64,000 nt of DNA from Candidatus Skiveiella danica. Its GTDB lineage: Bacteria; Pseudomonadota; Gammaproteobacteria; Burkholderiales; Burkholderiaceae_C. The notes under the pieces are model-generated. The model was not told the DNA's origin, searched no databases, and was given only the letters and a program-made list of their open reading frames with translations. Positions 25,515 through 34,272 of the stretch are shown piece after piece. Each line of letters opens with the position of its first letter. The stretch's first letter is position 1. The stretch is from the NCBI GenBank assembly GCA_016721925.1, contig JADKHE010000002.1, forward strand, positions 310,001-374,000, in the 5' to 3' direction. A program made the position numbers and the translations under genes.

Positions 25515-27941
25515 ATGTCTGGAAACATACCGCTACCTGCCACCCCGATTGACCTGCCACTGTTGCCGTTGCGCGACGTGGTGGTCTTCCCGCACATGGT
25601 GATCCCCCTTTTTGTCGGGCGACCCAAGAGCATCAAGGCGCTGGAAGCCGCGATGGAAGCCGAGCGCCGGATCATGCTCGTGGCGCAAAAAACTGCAGCC
25701 AAGGACGAGCCTGCCGTTTCGGACATGTTCGAGGTCGGCTGCGTCTCCACCATCTTGCAGATGCTGAAGCTGCCCGACGGTACGGTCAAGGTGCTGGTGG
25801 AAGGCCAGCAGCGCGCCAGCGTGAACCGCATCGATGATGGGGAATCCCACTTCACAGCGACCGTGACGCCGCTGGTGGCCGCCGAAGGCAGTGAAATGCA
25901 CAGCGAGGTCGAGGCCCTGCGCCGCGCGGTCATGCAGCAGTTCGACCAGTACGTCAAACTCAACAAGAAGATTCCACCCGAAATCCTGACGTCCATCTCC
26001 AGCATCGACGATCCGGGCCGCCTGGCCGACACGATTGCTGCGCATCTGCCGCTGAAGCTCGACAACAAACAACTGGTTCTGGATCTGGCCGACGTCAAGG
26101 CACGGCTGGAAAACCTGTACGAGCAGCTCGAACGCGAAGTCGACATCCTCAATGTGGACAAGAAGATCCGCGGCCGTGTGAAACGGCAAATGGAAAAGAA
26201 CCAGCGCGACTTTTACCTCAACGAACAGGTGAAGGCGATCCAGAAGGAACTCGGCGAGGGTGAAGAGGGCGCCGACATCGAGGAAATCGAAAAGAAGATC
26301 AAGGCCGCCAAGATGCCCGCCGAGGCGCGAAAGAAGGCGGAAGGCGAGCTGAAAAAGCTCAAGCTGATGTCGCCGATGTCGGCCGAAGCCACCGTGGTGC
26401 GCAACTACATCGAAGTGCTGACCGGTCTGCCCTGGAGCAAGAAGACCAAGATCAAACACGACCTGGCCCATGCCGAAAGTGTTCTGAACGAAGACCACTA
26501 CGGGCTGGACAAAGTCAAAGACCGGATCCTCGAGTACCTTGCGGTGCAGCAGCGCGTCGACAAGCTCAAGGCGCCGATCCTTTGTCTGGTGGGACCGCCT
26601 GGCGTCGGCAAGACGTCTCTGGGTCAGTCGGTCGCCAAGGCCACGGGCCGAAAGTACGTGCGCATGGCGCTGGGCGGCATGCGCGACGAGGCCGAGATTC
26701 GGGGCCATCGCCGCACCTACATCGGCGCCATGCCGGGCAAGGTGCTGCAGAGCCTGAACAAGGTCGGCACCCGCAACCCGCTGTTCCTGCTCGACGAGAT
26801 CGACAAGCTGGGCATGGATTTCCGCGGCGATCCGTCCAGCGCCTTGCTGGAGGTTCTGGACCCGGAGCAAAACCACACCTTTGCCGACCACTATGTCGAG
26901 GTGGACTTCGACCTGTCGGATGTCATGTTCGTGGCGACATCCAATTCGATGAACATTCCCTCAGCGCTGCTCGACCGCATGGAAGTCATCCGCCTGTCCG
27001 GCTACACGGAAGACGAGAAGACCAACATCGCGATGAAGTACCTGCTGCCCAAGCAGTTGACGAACAACGGAGTCAGGGAAGGCGAACTGCAGATTGCTGA
27101 AGAAGCGGTGCGCGACATCGTGCGTTACTACACGCGCGAAGCTGGCGTGCGTTCGCTGGAACGCGAGCTCTCGAAGATCTGCCGCAAGGTGGTCAAAGGC
27201 CTGCAGTTGAAGAAGATGGTGGCTCCGGTGGTGGTGTCGGCGGACAACCTTAACGACTATTTGGGTGTGCGCAAGTTCTCCTACGGACGTGCCGAGAACC
27301 AGAACCAGGTCGGTCAGGTGGTCGGTCTGGCCTGGACCGAGGTGGGGGGCGACCTGCTGACGATCGAAGCGGCCAGCATGCCTGGAAAAGGCGTCATCAC
27401 ACGCACCGGGATGCTGGGCGACGTGATGAAGGAATCGGTGGAGGCCGCGCGCACGGTGGTTCGCAGCCGGGCCAGACGCCTGGGCATCAACGATGATGTC
27501 TTCGAAAAGCGTGACATCCACATTCATGTCCCGGACGGCGCCACGCCCAAAGACGGCCCTAGTGCTGGCGCGGCCATGACGACGGCGTTTGTGTCCGCGC
27601 TGACCGGCATTCCGGTGCGGGGTGATGTCGCCATGACCGGTGAGATCACCTTGCGTGGCGAAGTGACCGCGATCGGGGGGCTGAAGGAGAAGCTGCTGGC
27701 CGCGCTGCGCGGAGGCATCAAGCTCGTGCTGATCCCTGAAGAGAACGTCAAGGATCTTCAGGAGATTCCGGAAAACGTGAAGAACGGCCTGGAGATCATC
27801 CCGGTCAAATGGATCGACCAGGTGCTCGATATCGCGCTGGAAAGCAAGCCCACACCGCTGCCGGAAACGGTGGCTGCAGCGGTTGCGCCCGAGTCCGGCG
27901 CGGTGGCCGGCGTTGCCGGTACCGAGTCTGTCAAGCATTGA
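25515..27941 (+). CDS. lon: ATP-dependent protease Lon (La)
   Basis: 808-residue AAA+ protease degrading misfolded and regulatory proteins. N-terminal substrate domain (LPLLPLRDVVVFPHMVIPLFVGR), coiled coil near 190-270 rich in Lys/Glu, Walker A GPPGVGKTS, and the C-terminal Ser-Lys dyad: Ser683 in PKDGPSAGAA and Lys726 in GGLKEKLL. Start ATG after a GAGGGA stretch. It is the last gene of the proteostasis series; tRNA genes follow behind a new promoter. Confidence 0.97.
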   Translation: MSGNIPLPATPIDLPLLPLRDVVVFPHMVIPLFVGRPKSIKALEAAMEAERRIMLVAQKTAAKDEPAVSDMFEVGCVSTILQMLKLPDGTVKVLVEGQQRASVNRIDDGESHFTATVTPLVAAEGSEMHSEVEALRRAVMQQFDQYVKLNKKIPPEILTSISSIDDPGRLADTIAAHLPLKLDNKQLVLDLADVKARLENLYEQLEREVDILNVDKKIRGRVKRQMEKNQRDFYLNEQVKAIQKELGEGEEGADIEEIEKKIKAAKMPAEARKKAEGELKKLKLMSPMSAEATVVRNYIEVLTGLPWSKKTKIKHDLAHAESVLNEDHYGLDKVKDRILEYLAVQQRVDKLKAPILCLVGPPGVGKTSLGQSVAKATGRKYVRMALGGMRDEAEIRGHRRTYIGAMPGKVLQSLNKVGTRNPLFLLDEIDKLGMDFRGDPSSALLEVLDPEQNHTFADHYVEVDFDLSDVMFVATSNSMNIPSALLDRMEVIRLSGYTEDEKTNIAMKYLLPKQLTNNGVREGELQIAEEAVRDIVRYYTREAGVRSLERELSKICRKVVKGLQLKKMVAPVVVSADNLNDYLGVRKFSYGRAENQNQVGQVVGLAWTEVGGDLLTIEAASMPGKGVITRTGMLGDVMKESVEAARTVVRSRARRLGINDDVFEKRDIHIHVPDGATPKDGPSAGAAMTTAFVSALTGIPVRGDVAMTGEITLRGEVTAIGGLKEKLLAALRGGIKLVLIPEENVKDLQEIPENVKNGLEIIPVKWIDQVLDIALESKPTPLPETVAAAVAPESGAVAGVAGTESVKH

Positions 27942-27959
27942 GCGAACATTCGATGCGTC

Positions 27960-27989
27960 TTGCGCGAGTGCTGAAAAATAGGTTATAAT
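27960..27989 (+). promoter_or_regulatory. Promoter of the tRNA-Gly/Cys/Leu cluster
   Basis: -35-like TTGCGC (27960-27965), an 18-bp spacer and a perfect -10 TATAAT (27984-27989), about 47 bp before tRNA-Gly. This AT-rich pocket is the only promoter-like sequence in the lon-tRNA gap. Confidence 0.65.
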
Positions 27990-28036
27990 TTTTGGATTGC
28001 AGCAAACAAAGTCAATTGGCCGAGTTTGTTGTATAC

Positions 28037-28112
28037 GCGGGAATAGCTCAGTTGGTAGAGCGCAACCTTGCCAAGGTTGAGGTCGCGAGTTCGAGCCTCG
28101 TTTCCCGCTCCA
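28037..28112 (+). tRNA. tRNA-Gly (anticodon GCC)
   Basis: 76-nt cloverleaf: acceptor GCGGGAA / TTCCCGC, discriminator T and encoded CCA; D-arm GCTCAGTTGGTAGAGC; anticodon arm AACCTTGCCAAGGTT; T-loop GTTCGAG. Confidence 0.97.
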
Positions 28113-28146
28113 GATAATGGAAGAAGTACCAACGTCTTCCACCTTG

Positions 28147-28172
28147 AAGGGAAGCCCAGGCTTCCCTTTTTT
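28147..28172 (+). terminator. Terminator-like hairpin between tRNA-Gly and tRNA-Cys
   Basis: AAGGGAAGC / GCTTCCCTT stem with loop CCAG, ending in a T6 run. It may limit read-through into tRNA-Cys or act as an RNA processing signal. Confidence 0.65.
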
Positions 28173-28195
28173 GTCAGAGAGATTGAAGAATAACT

Positions 28196-28269
28196 GGCGC
28201 GGTAGCAAAGCGGTTATGCACCGGATTGCAAATCCGTGTAGGTCGGTTCGACTCCGGCCCGCGCCTCCA
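28196..28269 (+). tRNA. tRNA-Cys (anticodon GCA)
   Basis: 74-nt tRNA: acceptor GGCGCGG / CCGCGCC, discriminator T and encoded CCA; anticodon loop in CGGATTGCAAATCCG; T-arm GGTTCGACTCC. Confidence 0.96.
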
Positions 28270-28277
28270 GAAATCAC

Positions 28278-28318
28278 ACAACCCCGATAGCGCATGCGTT
28301 ATCGGGGTTGTCTGTTTT
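28278..28318 (+). terminator. Rho-independent terminator after tRNA-Cys
   Basis: ACAACCCCGATA pairs with TATCGGGGTTGT; the interior GCGCATGCGT continues the palindrome. A TTTTT run follows within three bases. Very stable. Confidence 0.8.
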
Positions 28319-28342
28319 TCCGGGTGCCAAAATGACTGCATC

Positions 28343-28431
28343 GCCCCGATGGTGAAATTGGTAGACACAGCAGACTTAAAATCTGCCGTCCTTTACCGGA
28401 CGTACCGGTTCGATTCCGGTTCGGGGCACCA
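28343..28431 (+). tRNA. tRNA-Leu (anticodon UAA)
   Basis: 89-nt class II tRNA: acceptor GCCCCGA / TCGGGGC, discriminator A and encoded CCA; anticodon loop CTTAAAA between GCAGA and TCTGC; long variable arm CGTCCTTTACCGGACG; T-arm GGTTCGATTCC. Second tRNA-Leu of the window. Confidence 0.96.
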
Positions 28432-28446
28432 ACCACAGGCCAAGAA

Positions 28447-29070
28447 ATGACACAGTACGACGCACCTTTTGAGATTCATGTGCATGGGGACGTGCGTCTG
28501 CGCCCGGAGGTGGGCTTTGACGCCCTGCAGGATGCGCTCAAGCCCCTGTGGAAGTACGCGGGCGCACGATCGCTGGCCGATGGTGCGGCCAGCGCCTTCG
28601 AGGACGAGCCTGGCATCCGCTTCGACGCCAAGGCGCACCTGCTGCAGATGTGCTGGACGGTGAAGGGCGACGAAGACTTTCGCCAGGTGCTGGACGAAAT
28701 GTGCATGAGCCTGAACGATCTGGCTGATGCGGGTGCTCCGATCGAAGTCACCTTCTACGACGCCGAGTTCGACGAGGAGGAGGCGGGCGAGGACGACGAG
28801 TCGCGTGACGATTTCGTCATGCTCTTCGTGGGGCCGACCCCGGCCGCCATCATGCAGGCGCAACGCGACTTGCTGGTGGAGGATGTAATCGCCCTGATGG
28901 AGCGCCACTTCGACGGTGCTGAACTGGGCGGGGTGGTCGGCGAGATCGACAAGCTCTTCTCCCAGCGTTTCGATGCGCTGGTGAATTCGCTGGAACTCGG
29001 CAAGCCACCACGGGGACCCGGCGGATCCGGGCATGGCGGTGGCAGCCGCAGGCCTCGGCACCTGCACTGA
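28447..29070 (+). CDS. Conserved hypothetical protein, acidic
   Basis: 207-residue protein that I do not recognise with certainty. It is soluble, without signal or membrane segment. A middle acidic stretch (DAEFDEEEAGEDDESRDD, about 101-118) precedes FVMLFVGPTPAAIMQAQRDLLVEDV, and a Gly/Pro/Arg-rich tail ends RRPRHLH. It starts 15 bp after tRNA-Leu. Its 3' end overlaps the metallopeptidase gene by 38 bp in another frame, which suggests coupled translation. Confidence 0.6.
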   Translation: MTQYDAPFEIHVHGDVRLRPEVGFDALQDALKPLWKYAGARSLADGAASAFEDEPGIRFDAKAHLLQMCWTVKGDEDFRQVLDEMCMSLNDLADAGAPIEVTFYDAEFDEEEAGEDDESRDDFVMLFVGPTPAAIMQAQRDLLVEDVIALMERHFDGAELGGVVGEIDKLFSQRFDALVNSLELGKPPRGPGGSGHGGGSRRPRHLH

Positions 29071-29671
29071 GCAGGCGGTGGCGTTGAAACGGGCCGCTAC
29101 GGCTCCGACGGCGCGGCGTGACGCTTCGTCAGTTCCTGACTCGCTGCGCTACCTGTCCGCCTATCCTCCCGATCTCCAGGCGCAGGTTGCGGGGCTGATC
29201 GCAGGGTCGGGTCTGGGTGTCCATTTGCGCAAGCGCTATCCGGTGGCCCACACCGTTCGCAATGACCGCGCGCTCTTTCAGTTTGTCACCGCCTTGAAGA
29301 ACGAATACCTGCGCGGTGCCGACGGCGTCGACAAGGTCCTTTTCGACAGCAAGATCCAGGTGATTCGCCATGCACTGGGTTTGCACACGACGCATGCCCG
29401 CGTTCAGGGCAGCCGGCTGAAGGCCAGTCGCGAGATCCGGATTGCCTCGTTGTTTCGTGACGCCCCGCCCGAATTTTTGCGGATGATTGCCGTGCATGAA
29501 CTGGCCCATCTGAAGGAGCGCGAGCACGACAAGGGGTTTTACAAGCTGTGCTGCCACATGGCGCCGGACTACCATCAGCTGGAGTTCGATGTGCGCCTGT
29601 ACCTGACCCACCTCGATTTGACCGGCGAACGTCTCTGGGCTTGCGACACGGCGCAGATCACGACCGAATAG
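29033..29671 (+). CDS. YgjP-like (DUF45/M48-type) metallopeptidase
   Basis: 212-residue protein whose C-terminal half carries HELAHLKEREHDKGFY, the zinc-binding HExxH plus downstream His of YgjP/WLM-like minigluzincins. N-terminal residues up to about 40 are poorly ordered and overlap the preceding gene; a downstream start cannot be excluded. No signal peptide is evident. Probably a cytosolic peptidase; the physiological substrate is unknown. Confidence 0.7.
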   Translation: MAVAAAGLGTCTEQAVALKRAATAPTARRDASSVPDSLRYLSAYPPDLQAQVAGLIAGSGLGVHLRKRYPVAHTVRNDRALFQFVTALKNEYLRGADGVDKVLFDSKIQVIRHALGLHTTHARVQGSRLKASREIRIASLFRDAPPEFLRMIAVHELAHLKEREHDKGFYKLCCHMAPDYHQLEFDVRLYLTHLDLTGERLWACDTAQITTE

Positions 29672-29720
29672 ATGTCGTTCAACGGCCTTTCCGCGATGGG
29701 GGCCTGCTCTTTCGAGGGTA

Positions 29721-30554
29721 TCAGTCGCTCTGGCGCACCGGAAGATCCAGATCCAGCCAGCGCCGCACCGCCTCCCGTAGTGCCTCGGGTGGCCCCGAGC
29801 TGACCAGGGTCAGGTGGCCGGTGGCGCCGCCCTCTGTGCCGGGCGGGGCGGCCGCCCCGCGCAACGGGACCTGGCGCGTCAATAGCAGCTGACGCGTATG
29901 CCGCGCGACGGGTTCCCCGGTATCGACCAGGCGGACGCTTGGACCGACGCGCGCCTGCAGCAGATCGGCGGCAAACGGGTAATGGGTGCAACCTAACACC
30001 AGGGTGTCCACCTGCCCTTCTTTGGAGCCAAATTGGCCCATTCCCAGCGTGTAATGGTCACAGAGTGCTATGATTTTTGGTGTGTCCTGGCGCTCGATGG
30101 CGTCAGACAGTCCGTCGCAGGGCTGAAGGATGAAGGTCGCCAGTCCACACAGCGAGTCCAGAAGGGCTGCAAACTTGGCGCTCTCCAGCGTGCCGCGCGT
30201 CGCCATGACCCCGACACGACGCGTGCGGGTCAGGGCCGCGGCCGGCTTGAGCGCGGGCTCCACGCCGATGATCGGCAGACCAGGGTGCTCGGCGCGTATC
30301 AGGTCTATGGCAACGGCCGTGGCCGTGTTGCAGGCGATGACCAGGGCCTTGATGCCGTGACGTTCCAGCAGTTCCGTGGTGATGGCCCGTGCGCGGGCAA
30401 GCACCTGCGCCGTGTCGCGCTCGCCATAGGGCGCATGGCCGCTATCGGCAAAATAGACGAAGTGCTCTTGGGGCAATTCGGCGCGCAAGGCGCGCAAGAT
30501 GCTCAGCCCACCAACCCCGCTGTCGAAGACACCGATGGGCTGGCTGGCCTGCAC
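29721..30554 (-). CDS. murI: Glutamate racemase
   Basis: Supplies D-glutamate for peptidoglycan, 277 residues. The two catalytic cysteines are Cys75 in VIACNTATAV and Cys189 in LGCTHYPF; the N-terminal IGVFDSGVGGLSIL and YFADSGHAPYG are family signatures. Residues about 159-178 (IIALCDHYTLGMGQFG) come from an antisense dispersed-element copy that sits between the catalytic halves, in a segment that varies in the family. It is convergent with the metallopeptidase gene and 20 bp downstream of the fumarase gene, on the same strand. Confidence 0.92.
   Translation of the reverse strand: MQASQPIGVFDSGVGGLSILRALRAELPQEHFVYFADSGHAPYGERDTAQVLARARAITTELLERHGIKALVIACNTATAVAIDLIRAEHPGLPIIGVEPALKPAAALTRTRRVGVMATRGTLESAKFAALLDSLCGLATFILQPCDGLSDAIERQDTPKIIALCDHYTLGMGQFGSKEGQVDTLVLGCTHYPFAADLLQARVGPSVRLVDTGEPVARHTRQLLLTRQVPLRGAAAPPGTEGGATGHLTLVSSGPPEALREAVRRWLDLDLPVRQSD
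30019..30086 (+). repeat. Dispersed element copy 7, antisense within murI
   Basis: Lead TTTGGAGCCAAATTGGCCC, core CCCAGC (30043) - ATGGTCA in register - GCTAT (30067). murI translates the opposite strand as TPKIIALCDHYTLGMGQFGSK without frameshift or stop. Confidence 0.75.
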
Positions 30555-30574
30555 AGGTTCAGTCGCCGAACGGA

Positions 30575-32125
30575 TCAGGCGCCGGTGACGCTGATGCCCT
30601 TGAACTCACCGGTCGCAATGCGTTTCTGCCACTCGGCCGGGCCGGTGATGTGGGCGCTGGTGCCGCCGGCATCCACCGCCACCGTCACGGGCATGTCGAC
30701 CACGTCGAATTCGTAGATGGCTTCCATGCCGAGGTCGGCGAATCCCACCACCTTGGCCGTCTTGATGGCCTTGGACACGAGGTAGGCGGCGCCACCGACC
30801 GCCATCAGGTAGGCGGACTGGTGCTTCTTGATCGCCTCGATGGCCACCGGCCCGCGCTCGGCCTTGCCGATCATCGCGATCAGGCCGGTCTGGGCCAGCA
30901 TCATCTCGGTGAAGCCGTCCATGCGGGTGGCGGTGGTGGGGCCTGCGGGGCCGACCGCCTCGTCGCCCACCGGATCCACCGGTCCCACGTAATAGATCAC
31001 GCGGTTGGTGAAGTCCACCGGCAGCTTTTCGCCCTTGGCCAGCATGTCCTTGATGCGCTTGTGGGCGGCGTCGCGGCCGGTCAGCATCTTGCCGTTCAGC
31101 AGCAGGGTGTCGCCGGGCTTCCAGCTGGCCACTTCGGCCGGCGTCAGGGTGTTGAGGTCGACTTTCTTGCTCTTGACGTAATCCGGCGTCCAGGCCACAT
31201 CGGGCCAGGTGTCCAGCGAGGGTGGCGTCAGGTAGACCGGGCCGCTGCCGTCCATCACGAAGTGGGCATGGCGCGTGGCCGCGCAGTTCGGGATCATGGC
31301 AATCGGCTTGCTGGCAGCGTGCGTCGGGTACATCTTGATCTTGATGTCCAGCACGGTCGTCAGGCCGCCCAGGCCTTGCGCGCCGATGCCCAGCGCGTTG
31401 ACCTTCTCGTACAGCTCCAGGCGCAGCTTATCGACGCTGCTGAGCTCCGCGCCACTGGCGGCCTTGGCCTGCAGTTCGTACATGTCCATGTCGTCCATCA
31501 GGCTTTCCTTGGCCATCAGCACCGCCTTCTCGGCCGTGCCGCCGATGCCGATGCCCAGCATGCCCGGCGGGCACCAGCCGGCGCCCATGGTGGGCACGGT
31601 TTTCAGCACCCAGTCGACCACCGAGTCGCCGGGGTTCAACATGTACATCTTGCTCTTGTTCTCGCTGCCGCCACCCTTGGCGGCGACGGTCACTTCGACG
31701 GTGTTGCCGGGCACGATCTCGGTGTTGATGACCGCCGGGGTGTTGTCCTTGGTGTTCTTGCGCAGGAACTCCGGGTCTGCGACGACCGAGGCGCGCAGGG
31801 TATTGGCGGGATCGTTGTAGCCGCGGCGCACGCCTTCGTTGATGGCGTCGTCCAGGCTTCCGGTGAAGCCCTCCCAGCGCACGTCCATGCCGACTTTCAG
31901 GAACACGTTGACGATACCGGTGTCCTGGCAGATCGGGCGGTGGCCGGTGGCGCTCATCTTGCTGTTGGTCAGGATCTGCGCGATCGCGTCCTTGGCGGCC
32001 GGGCTTTGCTCCCGCTCATACGCGCGCGCCAGGTGGGCGATGTAATCCGCAGGGTGGTAGTAGCTGATGTACTGCAGGGCGGCAGCGATCGATTCGATGA
32101 GGTCGTTCTGGCGGATGGTGGTCAT
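30575..32125 (-). CDS. fumA: Class I (4Fe-4S) fumarate hydratase
   Basis: 516-residue single-chain enzyme interconverting fumarate and malate in the TCA cycle. The alpha part carries GHRPICQDTGIV and AGWCPPGMLGIGIGGTAEK, the beta part VIYYVGPVDPVGDEAVGPAGPTTATRMD. Conserved Cys residues in PICQD, NCAATRH and related segments can ligate the oxygen-labile cluster. It is divergent from nhaA across 149 bp. A subgroup acts on tartrate or mesaconate, so fumarase is the likely but not certain function. Confidence 0.88.
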   Translation of the reverse strand: MTTIRQNDLIESIAAALQYISYYHPADYIAHLARAYEREQSPAAKDAIAQILTNSKMSATGHRPICQDTGIVNVFLKVGMDVRWEGFTGSLDDAINEGVRRGYNDPANTLRASVVADPEFLRKNTKDNTPAVINTEIVPGNTVEVTVAAKGGGSENKSKMYMLNPGDSVVDWVLKTVPTMGAGWCPPGMLGIGIGGTAEKAVLMAKESLMDDMDMYELQAKAASGAELSSVDKLRLELYEKVNALGIGAQGLGGLTTVLDIKIKMYPTHAASKPIAMIPNCAATRHAHFVMDGSGPVYLTPPSLDTWPDVAWTPDYVKSKKVDLNTLTPAEVASWKPGDTLLLNGKMLTGRDAAHKRIKDMLAKGEKLPVDFTNRVIYYVGPVDPVGDEAVGPAGPTTATRMDGFTEMMLAQTGLIAMIGKAERGPVAIEAIKKHQSAYLMAVGGAAYLVSKAIKTAKVVGFADLGMEAIYEFDVVDMPVTVAVDAGGTSAHITGPAEWQKRIATGEFKGISVTGA

Positions 32126-32274
32126 GGTGGGGGCCTGTCGGGCTGGTTTGAATGCGGCTGCGGCGGTCCCGGCGCCTTCGTCCGGCGCCGGATACCGGAA
32201 AACGTTGCAAGTCTACTAAACTGCGCCGATCGCATCCTTGCAAAGCAGCGCATTGGCGCGGCACGTTCCACCCC

Positions 32275-33465
32275 ATGTTGAAAAAGATTCAGCGCACGCT
32301 CAGCCAGTTCATTCAATCCCAATCGCTGGGCGGCGTGGTGCTTGCGTTGGCGGCCATCGTGGCCTTGGTGGCGAGCAATACCGGTTTCAGTGCGGTCTAC
32401 GAACGTTTCGTCTACTTGCCGGTGGAGTTGCGCATCGGGGCCGATCTGCTGGTCCTTGCCAAACCCCTGGTGATCTGGGTCAATGACCTGTGGATGGCGG
32501 TTTTCTTCTTTTTGGTCGGGCTGGAGATCAAACGCGAGATGATCGAGGGCGAACTGGCTTCTCCCAGCCAGGCCCTGCTGCCAGCGGGCGCGGCGATTGG
32601 CGGCATGGTGGTGCCGGCGCTGATCTACACGGCGATCAACTGGGGCGATGGGGTGGCCCTGCGCGGCTGGGCGATACCGATGGCCACCGACATCGCCTTT
32701 GCCTTGGGCATTCTGGTCCTGCTGGGCAACCGGGTGCCTTCGTCGCTCAAGGTGTTTCTGACGGCCGTGGCGATCATCGATGATCTCGGCGCCATTCTGG
32801 TGATCGCGTTCTTCTACACCGCCGACCTTTCTCTGAGCATGTTGCTGGCGGCGGGCGGTGGCATTCTGGTGCTCTGGTTGCTGAACCGGGCCCGGGTCAT
32901 GGCCATCGGGCCCTACGTAGTGGTCGGTCTGATCATCTGGCTGTGCGTGCTCAAGTCGGGCATCCACGCCACGCTGGCAGGGGTGATCACCGCCCTGGCC
33001 ATCCCGCTGTCGGGCGGCAAAGGGGGGTCCCCGCTGAAGGTGGCCGAGCACGCCTTGCACCCTTGGGTTGCGTTTGCCGTGTTGCCCATGTTTGCCTTTG
33101 TCAATGCCGGCGTCTCCCTGCAAGGCGTCAGCCTGGGGACCCTGTTTCAGACGGTGCCGCTCGGCATTGCGGCCGGCCTGGTGGCCGGCAAGGCGGTGGG
33201 GGTGTTCGCGGCCTCCTGGCTGCTGATGCGCGTGGCCGGTGCCCGCTTGCCGGAAGGCGCCAGCACGCGCCAATTCCTCGGCGTCTGCGTGCTGTGCGGT
33301 GTCGGGTTCACCATGAGCCTGTTCATCGGCGCCCTGGCCTTCGACGGCCTCGACCCGCAATACGCCACTCAGGTCAAGCTGGGTGTGCTCGGGGGCTCCC
33401 TGATTGCTGGTGTGCTGGGGGCCGCACTGCTACTGGTCCGGCCGGCCGGGCGTGACGGCAGCTGA
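32275..33465 (+). CDS. nhaA: Na+/H+ antiporter NhaA
   Basis: 396-residue inner-membrane sodium/proton exchanger with 11-12 hydrophobic helices. Signatures: FFLVGLEIKREMIEGEL, PMATDIAFALGILVLLG and the central AIIDDLGAILVIAFFYT pair of aspartates that bind Na+. ATG 32275 starts the conserved N-terminus; earlier in-frame codons are Arg-rich and implausible. It is convergent with the YqhA-like gene, only 11 bp between stops. Confidence 0.93.
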   Translation: MLKKIQRTLSQFIQSQSLGGVVLALAAIVALVASNTGFSAVYERFVYLPVELRIGADLLVLAKPLVIWVNDLWMAVFFFLVGLEIKREMIEGELASPSQALLPAGAAIGGMVVPALIYTAINWGDGVALRGWAIPMATDIAFALGILVLLGNRVPSSLKVFLTAVAIIDDLGAILVIAFFYTADLSLSMLLAAGGGILVLWLLNRARVMAIGPYVVVGLIIWLCVLKSGIHATLAGVITALAIPLSGGKGGSPLKVAEHALHPWVAFAVLPMFAFVNAGVSLQGVSLGTLFQTVPLGIAAGLVAGKAVGVFAASWLLMRVAGARLPEGASTRQFLGVCVLCGVGFTMSLFIGALAFDGLDPQYATQVKLGVLGGSLIAGVLGAALLLVRPAGRDGS

Positions 33466-33476
33466 ACCGGGAGCGC

Positions 33477-34079
33477 TCAGTGGGCGGGCCCGTGCGACGG
33501 GGCCATCAACCGGTCGGTGGCCGCGATCGCCAGCGCGCTGAGCAGGAAGGTGGCGTGGATGATCGTCTGCCACATCAGGACCTTGACGTCGTAGTTGGCC
33601 GCATTGATGAAGGTCTTCAGCAGGTGAATCGAGCTGATGCCGATGATGGCCGTGGCCAGCTTGACCTTGAGCACCGAAGCATTCACATGGTCGAGCCACT
33701 CGGGCTGGTCAGGGTGCTCCTCCAGATTCATGCGACTGACAAAGGTCTCGTAGCCGCCGATGATCACCATGATCAGCAGGTTGGAGATCATGACCACGTC
33801 GATCAGGGCCAGTACCACCAGCATGATGATGGTTTCATTCAACGAGGTGACCTGGACGTCGGACTTGTAGCCGATGCTGTTGATCAGCGCCTGCAAGGCG
33901 GTCTGGCTGCCGAAGACAGCCTCCAGCAGGTGCACCAGTTCGACCCAGAAATGGAAAACGTAGACGCCCTGGGCGGCGATCAGGCCGAGGTACAGCGGCA
34001 ACTGAAGCCAGCGGCTGGCAAAGATGAGGCGCGGCATGGGCTTCATGCGGGCCGGTTTGGAGGATTGGTTCGGCGTCAT
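33477..34079 (-). CDS. YqhA-like (UPF0114/TIGR00645) membrane protein
   Basis: 200-residue inner-membrane protein with about four hydrophobic segments, including LPLYLGLIAAQGVYVFHFW, ETIIMLVVLALIDVVMISNL and a C-terminal WQTIIHATFLLSALAIAA. The stretch IIGGYETFVSRMN and the length fit UPF0114. Function unknown. Confidence 0.8.
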   Translation of the reverse strand: MTPNQSSKPARMKPMPRLIFASRWLQLPLYLGLIAAQGVYVFHFWVELVHLLEAVFGSQTALQALINSIGYKSDVQVTSLNETIIMLVVLALIDVVMISNLLIMVIIGGYETFVSRMNLEEHPDQPEWLDHVNASVLKVKLATAIIGISSIHLLKTFINAANYDVKVLMWQTIIHATFLLSALAIAATDRLMAPSHGPAH

Positions 34080-34272
34080 GATGGGTCTATTTCTGGGAAA
34101 AGCAGTACCGGCGGGGGGATCCGGCCAGACAACGAGTCTATCGGCAAGCCGGAAGTCCCTTGCGGGCGGTGGAATTCGAAAGCTTCACGTCAGTCAGTGC
34201 CTTGTAAGAGCGCAATCCGACATTTAGCCCCTGATTTTGCAATCAATCGTCACATCCTCAGGAGACAAACCC

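Noticed and set aside
28226..28450. 74-codon frame across tRNA-Cys and tRNA-Leu
   Set aside because: It overlaps two tRNA genes and a terminator; not coding.
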